Of a stretch of 40,792 nucleotides of DNA, positions 32,214 to 40,620 are shown piece by piece (positions within the stretch are counted from its first letter, which is position 1; each line of letters opens with the position of its first letter). This stretch comes from Thiobacillus sp. Its GTDB lineage: Bacteria; Pseudomonadota; Gammaproteobacteria; Burkholderiales; Thiobacillaceae. The stretch spans positions 1 through 40,792 of the forward strand of contig JAIOJU010000028.1 in assembly GCA_019911765.1 (NCBI GenBank), given 5' to 3'. A program made the translations under genes and the position numbers. Below the pieces are notes generated by a model, which was not told the origin of the DNA, did no database searches, and saw only the letters and a list, made by a program, of their open reading frames with translations.

Positions 32214-34331
32214 ATGAATGGATATAGCAAAGAAAAAAGGGTCCTCCTGGTCACAAACGATGGATTCTCATCCTTGAACGGCGGATCCATTTTGAACAGG
32301 AATCTGTTCAAGGACTATGAGGCTGGCAATCTGTTGTCTCTCGACTCATCCGAGCAGGACTTTATCCCGAGTCCGGTTAAAAGGATTTCGCTTATTCCCC
32401 ACATGCTTGGACTGGGATTCAGGAAACATGCTGACGCTTTGAAATCGGGTGGGGTAGAAGGCAGCTGCTCCTCTGGAACAAGATCCCTGATGCGCTGGAT
32501 GATGCGTTTTCTTCTTGGAGATGCGTCGCAGCCGACATTCCCATTCAGGCTGGGAGAGTTGCATAGGAAGGTGAAAGACTTCGCCCCGGATGTCATCTAC
32601 ACGACGATGGGCTCTTATGCAGTACACAAAATCGTATTGTATTTGTCGAGAGAAATGCGTATTCCGGTAGTCATTCACGTCATGGATGACTGGGTCGTTG
32701 CAAAAAACAATCATGGATTGTTGTCGTTGCTGCAAGGATGGTTGATCCGGCGAACGTTTGCCGACTTGCTCAGGGTTTCATCCTTGAGATATGTCATTTC
32801 AGAGGGAATGAAATCGGCATATGAACAACGCTATGGATACCGCTTCAACGTTTTGGGGAATGTGGTTGAAGAAACCTGGATCAGGAAAGGCGAGATTCGT
32901 GAGAATCGGGAAGTGCTGTCGATCGGTTATGTCGGTTCTTTTACGGACAATTCCCAGCGTGAACCCATTGAGGATGTGGTCAAAGCCGTTTCAGAATTAA
33001 ACCGGTCTGGTTGCAAATGCAAATTCAGATTGAGTCTCTACGTGACGCCGGCAACGTATCAATACGCGACCAAATGCTACCCGGATCACGCTGATGTCGA
33101 GGTGGACGTGGCTCCTGTTGAGGATGATGACTTTTACAGGTTGCTGGGTGGGTTTGACATGTTGTTGTTGCCCTCATCCTTCTCGGGCCCGTCCAGGGAA
33201 TACATCAAGTACTCGATCCCCGCAAAGTTCTATTCATACTTGGCGGCCGGCGTGGTTGTTTTATATTACGGGGATTCAGCAAGCGAGCAGATCAGGTTGG
33301 CAATCCAAAACAAGCTGGGGCTGGTGGTAACGGATCACTCCTCCGGTGCCATCCAGGCTGCGTTGCGAAGATTTGCAGAGGACAGGACTGAAATCCAAGC
33401 CTGCCTTGAGCGTCAGTATGACTTCATTAGGAGGAATCATGATGCCAATGTAATCAGGCAGGCAATGTACCGATCTCTTGATGAATGTATATATCCAGAA
33501 GAAGTCGTGCCTCAAGCCGAAGCTGGATTGGGCTATGACCATTATTTGCTGGACAAGAAGAGGAAGCTGATAGATGCCCTGATTGAAAAGATCAAGCCAA
33601 AATCGGTCCTGGATTTTGGCGGGGGCACGGGATATACCTTTTCTCGTTACGTCAATGAGAATTATCCAGAAATCGAAGTCACCCTGTTTGACGTGTCTGT
33701 TGAGTCGTTGGAGGCAGCGTCATGGCATGGCCAGCACATCGAGAAAGTTTCTGATCCTAAGTTACTGGAGGCAAGGCAATTCGATCTTGTGATAGCAAGC
33801 GAGGTGGTTGAGCATGTTGATGCCCGTGACTTTGTCCTGGAGGACATCGCCGCATTGGTGAAGCAGGATGGATATTTATTTGCGACGGTTCCAAATGGAT
33901 ACGGAAGTTACGAGATAACGGTTTTGTTATACAGGCTGCTCGCCAAGCCTCTTGTTTCGAGGCTTTCTATGTCAAGGAGGAAAGGGCAGGCCGAATCTAC
34001 GCTTTCCCTGTCGCCTCATGTTGCCTTTTACACCTACGCAACGCTATTGAGCGGATTCAGGTGTGCGGGGCTGGTTGTGGAAAACTACTTGCCGATCGTG
34101 CTGTCGCACTTCCGTGCCGCTCGGATGCTGTCCGAATATCTTCCTTGGGCGATGAGAAAGAATGTCGACCTGGCTCCGCACGTCAATCCCCAGTGGGTAG
34201 ATGACTGGGGGTTTTTGCTGACCCGATCAGAAGCAGTAAAAAGCAATGGGTGCCAACAACAGCAGGAGTTGATGCTGCTTACACGCTTCAATATTTTCAG
34301 GGCGAAGATAAACAAGAGGCAAGTCGTCTGA
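32214..34331 (+). CDS. Glycosyltransferase-methyltransferase fusion protein
   Basis: The protein has 705 residues. The first ~410 form a GT-B-like glycosyltransferase: RVLLVTNDGFSSLNGGSI, IPVVIHVMDDWVV, SIGYVGSFTDNSQREPIED and YIKYSIPAKFYSYLAAGVVVLY. From about residue 440 follows a class I methyltransferase with SVLDFGGGTGYTFSRYV (about 463), LFDVS, DLVIASEVVEHV and YLFATVPNGYG. The open frame is continuous, so this appears to be a true fusion that could transfer a sugar and methylate it or the chain end. No clear Shine-Dalgarno precedes ATG 32214, and the 90-base gap before it has no recognisable feature. Confidence 0.83.
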   Translation: MNGYSKEKRVLLVTNDGFSSLNGGSILNRNLFKDYEAGNLLSLDSSEQDFIPSPVKRISLIPHMLGLGFRKHADALKSGGVEGSCSSGTRSLMRWMMRFLLGDASQPTFPFRLGELHRKVKDFAPDVIYTTMGSYAVHKIVLYLSREMRIPVVIHVMDDWVVAKNNHGLLSLLQGWLIRRTFADLLRVSSLRYVISEGMKSAYEQRYGYRFNVLGNVVEETWIRKGEIRENREVLSIGYVGSFTDNSQREPIEDVVKAVSELNRSGCKCKFRLSLYVTPATYQYATKCYPDHADVEVDVAPVEDDDFYRLLGGFDMLLLPSSFSGPSREYIKYSIPAKFYSYLAAGVVVLYYGDSASEQIRLAIQNKLGLVVTDHSSGAIQAALRRFAEDRTEIQACLERQYDFIRRNHDANVIRQAMYRSLDECIYPEEVVPQAEAGLGYDHYLLDKKRKLIDALIEKIKPKSVLDFGGGTGYTFSRYVNENYPEIEVTLFDVSVESLEAASWHGQHIEKVSDPKLLEARQFDLVIASEVVEHVDARDFVLEDIAALVKQDGYLFATVPNGYGSYEITVLLYRLLAKPLVSRLSMSRRKGQAESTLSLSPHVAFYTYATLLSGFRCAGLVVENYLPIVLSHFRAARMLSEYLPWAMRKNVDLAPHVNPQWVDDWGFLLTRSEAVKSNGCQQQQELMLLTRFNIFRAKINKRQVV

Positions 34332-34546
34332 ATGGCTGGCTTTGCTTATTGACTCGATGCTTTGCTGGACTGTGGCGCTATTGACAGAGTTACAAGTGTT
34401 GCCAGGTTTCGATGGCCGACCTCGGCAGGTGTCGGGGGGGCTGCTTTTCCTGCCTGAATGGACGTGCTTTGTCGTTCATGGTTTGCTACAACATGGTCGG
34501 GTTTGCCAATCCCCATCCACTAGCCTAATCGGAGAGTCTTTGTAGG
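34332..34546. other. 215-base intergenic gap before asnB
   Basis: No supported gene is seen here. A consensus-like TTGACA occurs at 34381-34386, but the hexamer 17 bases later (AGGTTT) is a poor -10 box. A short inverted repeat (CCGAC 34416-34420 and GTCGG 34431-34435) is followed by a G-run rather than a T-run. A promoter in this gap is possible but unproven. Confidence 0.4.
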
Positions 34547-36526
34547 ATGTGCGGTATTGTTGGCGTTTCATGTAACCCGGCTCGGTCAAGCGCCGACTTC
34601 TATTCCGATAAGGAATCAGGGGAGGGGGCCGGGCTTCATCCGTTTGCCGGATTGGCTGAGGCGCTCCTTTCATTGGCTCATCGCGGTCCAGATGATTCAG
34701 GCAGCTTCATTAAGCCTGAGCTGGGCATAGGCCTCGGCCACCGTCGTTTATCCATACTTGATCCTTCGTCACTGGCTCATCAGCCTATGGTGAGCGACGA
34801 TGGACAAGTGGTCCTGGTTTTTAATGGCGAGATATACAATTTTCGGGAACTCCGAGCCGGGCTCGAGGCTGAGGGCTGCAATTTCCGCAGTGATTCGGAC
34901 ACTGAGGTTTTGTTGCTGCTGTATTTGAGGGATGGAGAGGCGATGTTGGCCTCTTTAAACGGTATTTTTGCTTTCGCTATTTGGGATGGCCGCCAGAAGC
35001 GATTGTTGCTGGCGCGTGATGCTTTGGGTGTTAAGCCTTTGTATTACAGTGAATGCGACGGCCAGTTTGTTTTTTCGAGTGAAATCAGGGCGCTATGGAA
35101 ACTTGCCCCGGCACTCAACACCTTGAATCATGCTGCACTGCACCGGTACATGAGTTTTCTTTATTGTCCGGGAGAGGGCACGCCGTTTGCAGGTGTGTTC
35201 AAACTCGATCCAGGGACTGCATTGTGGGTTCGCGACGGGAGAATTGAGCGAAAATTTACATGGTACCAATTGCCCGCGTTCCGCACGGCAACTCCGCGCA
35301 TGAGCGAAACTGATGCGATTCGGGGAACGGAACAATATTTGCGCCAAGCCGTACACCGACAAATGGTGGCTGATGTGCCCGTTGGAGCCTTCTTGTCGGG
35401 TGGTCTTGATTCCAGCAGCGTTGTGGCATTTGCGCGCGAGATTAATCCTGATATTCACTGCTTTACTATCGATTCAGGTGGAAGCGGGCAAGACGGCGTA
35501 GCGGAAGATTTGCCTTATGCGCGCCAAGTGGCATCCCACCTAAAGGTCCCATTGGAAGTAGTCAGTGTTGACCCCACCAAGGTTGCGGCAGATTTTGAAG
35601 AGCTTGTTCTTCAGCTCGATGAACCATTGGCCGACCCTGCCGCCTTTAATGTTCTCTACATAGCCCGCCTGGCGCGGAGGCAGGGTATCAAAGTCTTGCT
35701 TTCTGGTGCGGGTGGGGATGATTTATTCACTGGTTATCGACGCCATCGTGCTGTGCAGTATGAACATTATTGGAACTGGCTTCCCAGGCCGGTTCGTGCC
35801 GGCCTTGAAAAAATAACTGGGCGTTTGGACCAGCGCCGGGCGGTATTTCGGAAGTTGGGGAAGTTGTTCAGCGGTGCTGCACTGGACGGTGATGCTCGAC
35901 TGGTAAACTATTTTTCCTGGGCACGGCGTGACGAACTTCTGTCGTTTTATACTCCGGAATTTAGGGCGGCAATTGGTCGTCAGGCAGCCGAAACCCCTAT
36001 GTTGGACTTCTTGACGGCGCTGCCTGAATCGGCGGGTCCCCTCGCCCGTATGTTGGCATTGGAGCAGCGGTTTTTTCTTGCTGACCACAATCTTAACTAC
36101 ACCGACAAAATGTCGATGGCCGCGGGTGTTGAGACGCGCGTCCCCTTTCTGGATATCGATTTGGTCGAGTTCGCGGGGAGGATTCCAGTCAGTCTGAAGC
36201 AACGGGGTTTAGTTGGAAAGTGGCCGCTGAAGAGAGCCATGGAACCTTACTTGCCACGGGGGGTGATTTATCGACCTAAAAGTGGTTTTGGTGCCCCTTT
36301 GCGTCACTGGATGCGGTTTGAGTTGCGTGAGATGGTCGGTGATCTGCTTTCGGAGGACTGTCTTAAAAAGCGTAAGCTTTTCGAGCCAATCGCTGTCAGG
36401 AATCTAATAGAAGCGAATGATTGTGGAAAGATTGATGGCAGTTACACGCTGCTTTCCATGCTTTGTATTGAAATATATCTTAGGAATGCAGATAGGGTGA
36501 TGAGAAATGTCGATAGCTCCAAATAA
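34547..36526 (+). CDS. asnB: Glutamine-hydrolysing asparagine synthase-family amidotransferase
   Basis: The protein has 659 residues. After removal of Met1 the catalytic nucleophile is C2 (MCGIVGV). The glutaminase domain contains HRGPDDSG, GHRRLSILD and FNGEIYNFREL. The synthase domain has the PP-loop GAFLSGGLDSSSVVAF (from about residue 278) and LSGAGGDDLFTGY. In glycan clusters AsnB-type enzymes often amidate a carboxylated sugar or amino-acid substituent rather than making free asparagine; a sugar uronate or the nonulosonate carboxylate is a possible target (inference). Its last 20 bases overlap the following methyltransferase gene. Confidence 0.93.
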   Translation: MCGIVGVSCNPARSSADFYSDKESGEGAGLHPFAGLAEALLSLAHRGPDDSGSFIKPELGIGLGHRRLSILDPSSLAHQPMVSDDGQVVLVFNGEIYNFRELRAGLEAEGCNFRSDSDTEVLLLLYLRDGEAMLASLNGIFAFAIWDGRQKRLLLARDALGVKPLYYSECDGQFVFSSEIRALWKLAPALNTLNHAALHRYMSFLYCPGEGTPFAGVFKLDPGTALWVRDGRIERKFTWYQLPAFRTATPRMSETDAIRGTEQYLRQAVHRQMVADVPVGAFLSGGLDSSSVVAFAREINPDIHCFTIDSGGSGQDGVAEDLPYARQVASHLKVPLEVVSVDPTKVAADFEELVLQLDEPLADPAAFNVLYIARLARRQGIKVLLSGAGGDDLFTGYRRHRAVQYEHYWNWLPRPVRAGLEKITGRLDQRRAVFRKLGKLFSGAALDGDARLVNYFSWARRDELLSFYTPEFRAAIGRQAAETPMLDFLTALPESAGPLARMLALEQRFFLADHNLNYTDKMSMAAGVETRVPFLDIDLVEFAGRIPVSLKQRGLVGKWPLKRAMEPYLPRGVIYRPKSGFGAPLRHWMRFELREMVGDLLSEDCLKKRKLFEPIAVRNLIEANDCGKIDGSYTLLSMLCIEIYLRNADRVMRNVDSSK

Positions 36527-37328
36527 GTCTGAGGTTCATAAGTTCTGGAACGACGCCTCTTGTGGTGAGAACCTCTACCTTCGGGGTGAATCGTTGCGAG
36601 ATCAGTTTAATGAACAGCGAAGCCAGCGGTACAAGTTGGAGCCGGAGATCCTTGAGTTCACGAGATTCGAAAATTACAAAGGGAAGAAGGTTCTTGAAAT
36701 AGGCGTGGGCCTGGGCGCGGATCACCAAATGTGGGCTGAGCAGGGGTGTGACCTGCATGGAATCGATCTTACCGAGAGGGCCATTAACTGGACCAAGAGG
36801 CGGTTTGAGACTTTCGGCCTGACTTCGAATCTTCAGGTTGGTGACGCGGAAAACCTTCCTTTCCCTGATTCGGAGTTCGATGTTGTGTATTCGTGGGGGG
36901 TTTTGCTGTACTGCCCTGATATGTACAGAGCCATATCTGAGGTGCATCGAGTGCTTAAGCCAGGTGGTGAAGCCATTGTGATGCTTTATCATAAATGGTC
37001 GTTTGTAGGTTACATGCTCTGGTTGCGGTATGCACTTTTGCGGCTTCGTCCCTGGTTGTCCTTGAAATATATTTACTCGGAGTATCTTGAAAGCAAGGGA
37101 ACGCAAGCGTTCACTGTGGGCGAGGTAAGAGATTTTTTCAAAGAATTCGAGAGTGTCGACATTGACATCAATTTAACGCACGGAGATTTGCTGACATCAC
37201 AGGCGGGGCAGCGGCACGAAGGTGGGATTTTGAGCATTGCACGCATGATTCTGCCTCGATCTATTATCAAGAGGTTTTTTAAGAACCACGGCCTGTTTAT
37301 GAAAATTCGCGCGATGAAGAAAGGGTAA
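36507..37328 (+). CDS. Class I SAM-dependent methyltransferase, tandem copy 1
   Basis: The protein has 273 residues. VLEIGVGLGADHQMWAE is the SAM-binding motif I, GIDLTERAINWTKRR contains the ribose-binding acid, and YSWGVLLYCPDMYRA and VHRVLKPGGEAIVMLYHKW follow. It aligns along its whole length with the next gene (FWNDASCGENLYL versus FWNEASCGEVLYL; LTHGDLLTSQAGQRH versus LTHGDLLESGAGQRH). In this copy the usual LHHSPD-type motif reads LLYCPD. The gene starts inside the end of asnB, so their translation is linked. The substrate is unknown. Confidence 0.85.
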   Translation: MSIAPNKSEVHKFWNDASCGENLYLRGESLRDQFNEQRSQRYKLEPEILEFTRFENYKGKKVLEIGVGLGADHQMWAEQGCDLHGIDLTERAINWTKRRFETFGLTSNLQVGDAENLPFPDSEFDVVYSWGVLLYCPDMYRAISEVHRVLKPGGEAIVMLYHKWSFVGYMLWLRYALLRLRPWLSLKYIYSEYLESKGTQAFTVGEVRDFFKEFESVDIDINLTHGDLLTSQAGQRHEGGILSIARMILPRSIIKRFFKNHGLFMKIRAMKKG

Positions 37329-37501
37329 ACGGGGTATTGGGGACACCTTGCAATTTTGTGGTTTGGGATAGATGAAAGCCTGACATCCGGTAGCCAGTCG
37401 ATATGTAATCAGAGTCTGCCAGAGCGGGTGTTTCCTCATTGCCAAGCCTGAGCCTTTCCTTTTGCCTAACGTCTTCCCCATTTGAAAATTAAGGACAAGC
37501 G

Positions 37502-38314
37502 ATGAATGATCCTGACCAAAAGCAGGAGGTACGTGCCTTTTGGAATGAGGCCTCTTGTGGTGAGGTGTTGTACCTAAGTGGAACGGATCGTGAGGGGTTT
37601 TCCTCGCAATTGCAGCGGCGGTACGAACTTGAACCTTACATTCTTGATTTCGCATGTTTCGACTCATTCAAGGGTAAGAAAGTTCTGGAAATTGGTGTTG
37701 GGCTGGGGGCCGATCATCAGAAATTTTCTGAGGCGGGCGCCGATTTGTACGGCATCGACCTGACGGAGCGATCCGTGGCGCACACACGCAATCGACTGGC
37801 TTGCTTCGGCCTGAAGTCAACGCTGGAGATGGGGGATGCTGAACACCTTGCGTTCGCTGATGAAAGCTTTGACCTTGTTTACTCTTGGGGCGTTTTGCAC
37901 CATAGCCCCGATACGCCTAAAGCGATCGCAGAAGTCTGGCGGGTTTTGAAGCAGGGGGGGGTGAGCAAGGTCATGATTTACCATAAGTGGAGCATGGTGG
38001 GTTTGCTGTTATGGATACGCTACGCTTTGCTGACCCTGCGGCCATTTACCAGCCTCAAGGAGATCTATGCTTGCCATCTGGAAAGTCCTGGAACCAAGGC
38101 CTACTCCATTGACGAAGCCAAGGCTTTATTTGAAGCCTTTTCCGAAGTCAGCATTCATACCGTGCTGACACATGGCGATCTACTCGAATCAGGCGCGGGC
38201 CAGCGTCATCAGGGCGCTATGCTGTCCATTGGACGGAAAGTATGGCCACGCAAGCTCATTCGCAAGCTCTTTCCGGGCGCGGGGCTTTTTATGTTGATTG
38301 AAGCGAGAAAATAG
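37502..38314 (+). CDS. Class I SAM-dependent methyltransferase, tandem copy 2
   Basis: The protein has 270 residues. Motif I is VLEIGVGLGADHQKFSE, and YSWGVLHHSPDTPKAIAEVWRVLKQGG keeps the common VLHHSPD motif that copy 1 has lost. AAGGA at 37491-37495 gives a good ribosome binding site for ATG 37502. A 173-base gap separates it from copy 1 and holds nothing I recognise. It probably arose by duplication followed by divergence, so the two may methylate different positions or different sugars. Confidence 0.85.
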   Translation: MNDPDQKQEVRAFWNEASCGEVLYLSGTDREGFSSQLQRRYELEPYILDFACFDSFKGKKVLEIGVGLGADHQKFSEAGADLYGIDLTERSVAHTRNRLACFGLKSTLEMGDAEHLAFADESFDLVYSWGVLHHSPDTPKAIAEVWRVLKQGGVSKVMIYHKWSMVGLLLWIRYALLTLRPFTSLKEIYACHLESPGTKAYSIDEAKALFEAFSEVSIHTVLTHGDLLESGAGQRHQGAMLSIGRKVWPRKLIRKLFPGAGLFMLIEARK

Positions 38315-38316
38315 TT

Positions 38317-40470
38317 TTGAAGCAAATACTCCAGTCCTTGAAAACAGGCGTTACTGAAGTCGCAGAGGTGCCCTGTCCGGCTGCCAAAAGTGGACAGTTG
38401 TTGATTCGCTCCTCTAAAACGCTTGTTTCGACCGGAACAGAGCGCATGTTGGTGGAGTTTGGCAAGGCGGGGTGGATCGAAAAAGCCAGACAGCAGCCGG
38501 ATAAAGTGCGCATGGTGCTGGACAAGATCAAAACCGATGGGCTGATGCCAACGATTGAGACGGTGTTCAACAAGCTGGATCAGCCGCTACCGCTGGGTTA
38601 TTGCAATGTGGGCGTGGTGCTTGAAATGGGGGGCGGCGTAACGGGTTATTCCGTTGGGGATCGCGTTGCGTCAAACGGCAAGCATGCAGAAGTAGTGTCT
38701 GTGCCAACGAATTTGTCGGCGCGAATTCCCGATAACGTACCGGATGAGGCGGCAGCTTTCACGGTGATCGCTGCAATTTCACTCCAGGGAATACGGCTGG
38801 TTCAGCCGACTTTAGGCGAGGCCGTTGTGGTGACAGGCCTTGGACTGATTGGCTTGATTACGGTGCAGTTATTACGTGCTCAAGGTTGCCGAGTGTTGGG
38901 TATTGATTTCGATGCCGAGAAACTGGCGTTGGCGAAACAGTTCGGTGCCGAGGTGGTGGACCTGTCCGCAGGGGAAGACCCAGTGGCTGTGGCGCAGCGC
39001 TTTTCACGTGGGCGGGGGGTGGATGCAGTGATCATTACGGCTTCCACCAAGAGTAGTGAGCCGGTGCATCAGGCCGCGCTGATGAGCCGCAAACGCGGGC
39101 GCATCGTGCTGGTTGGTGTAACGGGCCTTGAGCTGTCGCGAGCCGACTTCTTCGAGAAGGAACTGACTTTCCAGGTGTCATGTTCCTACGGGCCCGGCCG
39201 CTATGATACGAACTATGAAGAGAGGGGCCAGGATTACCCGTTCGGGTATGTGCGATGGACTGAGCAACGCAACTTTGAGGCGGTGCTGGACATGATGTCC
39301 GACGGTCGCCTGGATGTGCTGCCGCTGATTTCTCACCGTTTCACTATTGCAGAGGCAGATAAGGCTTATGCGCTCGTGGGGGGGACGGAATCTTCCATGG
39401 GAATTGTGTTGCAGTATCCGACGGCTGCGGAAAAGCCCGAGTTGGTTTTGCGGCAGCAGACAGTGATGCTGGATTCTGGTTTACGGCATCGTGCAGAACC
39501 TGGAAATGACAATGTCGGCGTTGAGCCGGTGGTCGGATTCGTTGGTTCGGGCAACTATGCGACGGCAGTGTTGATTCCCGCTTTCAAGGCGGCTGGAGCG
39601 CACCTGAAAGTTGTGGCGTCAAGTGGCGGTGTTACCGGAGTACATGCTGGCCGTAAACACGGATTTGATGAAACCACGACACATACAGACAGTGTCTTTT
39701 CTGACCCCGGGGTCAATGCGGTAGTGATTACCACTCGGCACGATAGCCATGCAAGTCTAGTTTGTCAGGCACTGGGGGCAGGCAAGCACGTGTTCGTTGA
39801 GAAGCCTTTGGCATTGACGCTTGATGAGCTGATTGCCATTGAACAGACACATGCCAATGCGATAGCGGTCGGGAAGAGTCCCATTGTGATGGTTGGCTTC
39901 AACCGCCGCTTCGCGCCACAATTACTCAAGATGAAAGCGTTACTTGACGGTGCCAAAGGACCGAAGGCGTTTGTCATGGTGGTGAATGCCGGTGCGATTC
40001 CTGGGGGGCACTGGACGCAGGATCCGGCTGTTGGAGGGGGACGTATTATTGGCGAGGCTTGCCATTTCATTGATCTGTTACGTTTCCTGGCCGGGGCACC
40101 AATTACGCAAGCCCGTCGGACTGCGATGGATTCCGCAACGCAGGACACCGTGACCTTGGAACTAGAATTTTCCGATGGCTCAATCGGAACGGTGCACTAC
40201 TTTGCAAATGGGTGTAAATCCTTTCCCAAGGAACGGCTTGAGGTTTTTGTTGGCGGCAGGGTGCTCCATCTGGATAACTTTCGCAAGCTCCAAGCTTATG
40301 GCTGGTCCGGATTTTCTAAAATGAACCTGTGGCGACAAGACAAAGGGCAGAAGGCCTGTGCCAAGGCGTTTGTTGATGCCATCAGGATGAATGGTATTGC
40401 GCCAATACCATTCGATGAAATCGTGGAAGTGAGTCGAATCAGCATTGAACTCGCCGCCGGCAAGGATTGA
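38317..40470 (+). CDS. Bi-domain oxidoreductase: zinc-type alcohol dehydrogenase fused to Gfo/Idh/MocA domain
   Basis: The protein has 717 residues. The first ~370 form a medium-chain dehydrogenase: VSTGTERMLVEFGKAGW, PLGYCNVGVVLEMG, GYSVGDRVASNGKHAE and the cofactor loop VVVTGLGLIGLITVQLL. From about residue 405 a Gfo/Idh/MocA domain begins with VVGFVGSGNYATAVLIPAFKAAG and contains VFVEKPLALT and GEACHFIDLLRFLAG. The fusion is known from polysaccharide clusters, but its reaction is not established; oxidation-reduction of a sugar ring is likely. The start is TTG 38317, two bases after the previous stop. It is followed by a 150-base gap and then a heparinase-like gene, its usual partner. Confidence 0.87.
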   Translation: MKQILQSLKTGVTEVAEVPCPAAKSGQLLIRSSKTLVSTGTERMLVEFGKAGWIEKARQQPDKVRMVLDKIKTDGLMPTIETVFNKLDQPLPLGYCNVGVVLEMGGGVTGYSVGDRVASNGKHAEVVSVPTNLSARIPDNVPDEAAAFTVIAAISLQGIRLVQPTLGEAVVVTGLGLIGLITVQLLRAQGCRVLGIDFDAEKLALAKQFGAEVVDLSAGEDPVAVAQRFSRGRGVDAVIITASTKSSEPVHQAALMSRKRGRIVLVGVTGLELSRADFFEKELTFQVSCSYGPGRYDTNYEERGQDYPFGYVRWTEQRNFEAVLDMMSDGRLDVLPLISHRFTIAEADKAYALVGGTESSMGIVLQYPTAAEKPELVLRQQTVMLDSGLRHRAEPGNDNVGVEPVVGFVGSGNYATAVLIPAFKAAGAHLKVVASSGGVTGVHAGRKHGFDETTTHTDSVFSDPGVNAVVITTRHDSHASLVCQALGAGKHVFVEKPLALTLDELIAIEQTHANAIAVGKSPIVMVGFNRRFAPQLLKMKALLDGAKGPKAFVMVVNAGAIPGGHWTQDPAVGGGRIIGEACHFIDLLRFLAGAPITQARRTAMDSATQDTVTLELEFSDGSIGTVHYFANGCKSFPKERLEVFVGGRVLHLDNFRKLQAYGWSGFSKMNLWRQDKGQKACAKAFVDAIRMNGIAPIPFDEIVEVSRISIELAAGKD

Positions 40471-40620
40471 TGCGCGATCAATTTGAAAGGGCTATACGGA
40501 ACGGTTTCGTGAAGGGGCGTGTGCCTGTCAGGGTATGAAATTCCACGGGGATTCGTCGTCATTCTCATCAGGGATGGCAGTGAAACTCAACCTGTGCCCG
40601 TGCGCGGGTTGTGAGGGCCT

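Noticed and set aside
34381-34409. Possible sigma-70 promoter with TTGACA
   Set aside because: The -35 box is perfect, but the -10 position at normal spacing (AGGTTT) matches poorly, so I do not claim a promoter.
34342-34545. 67-codon + strand open frame in the gap before asnB
   Set aside because: No ribosome binding site, no family resemblance and Trp/Leu/Cys-rich random-looking composition.
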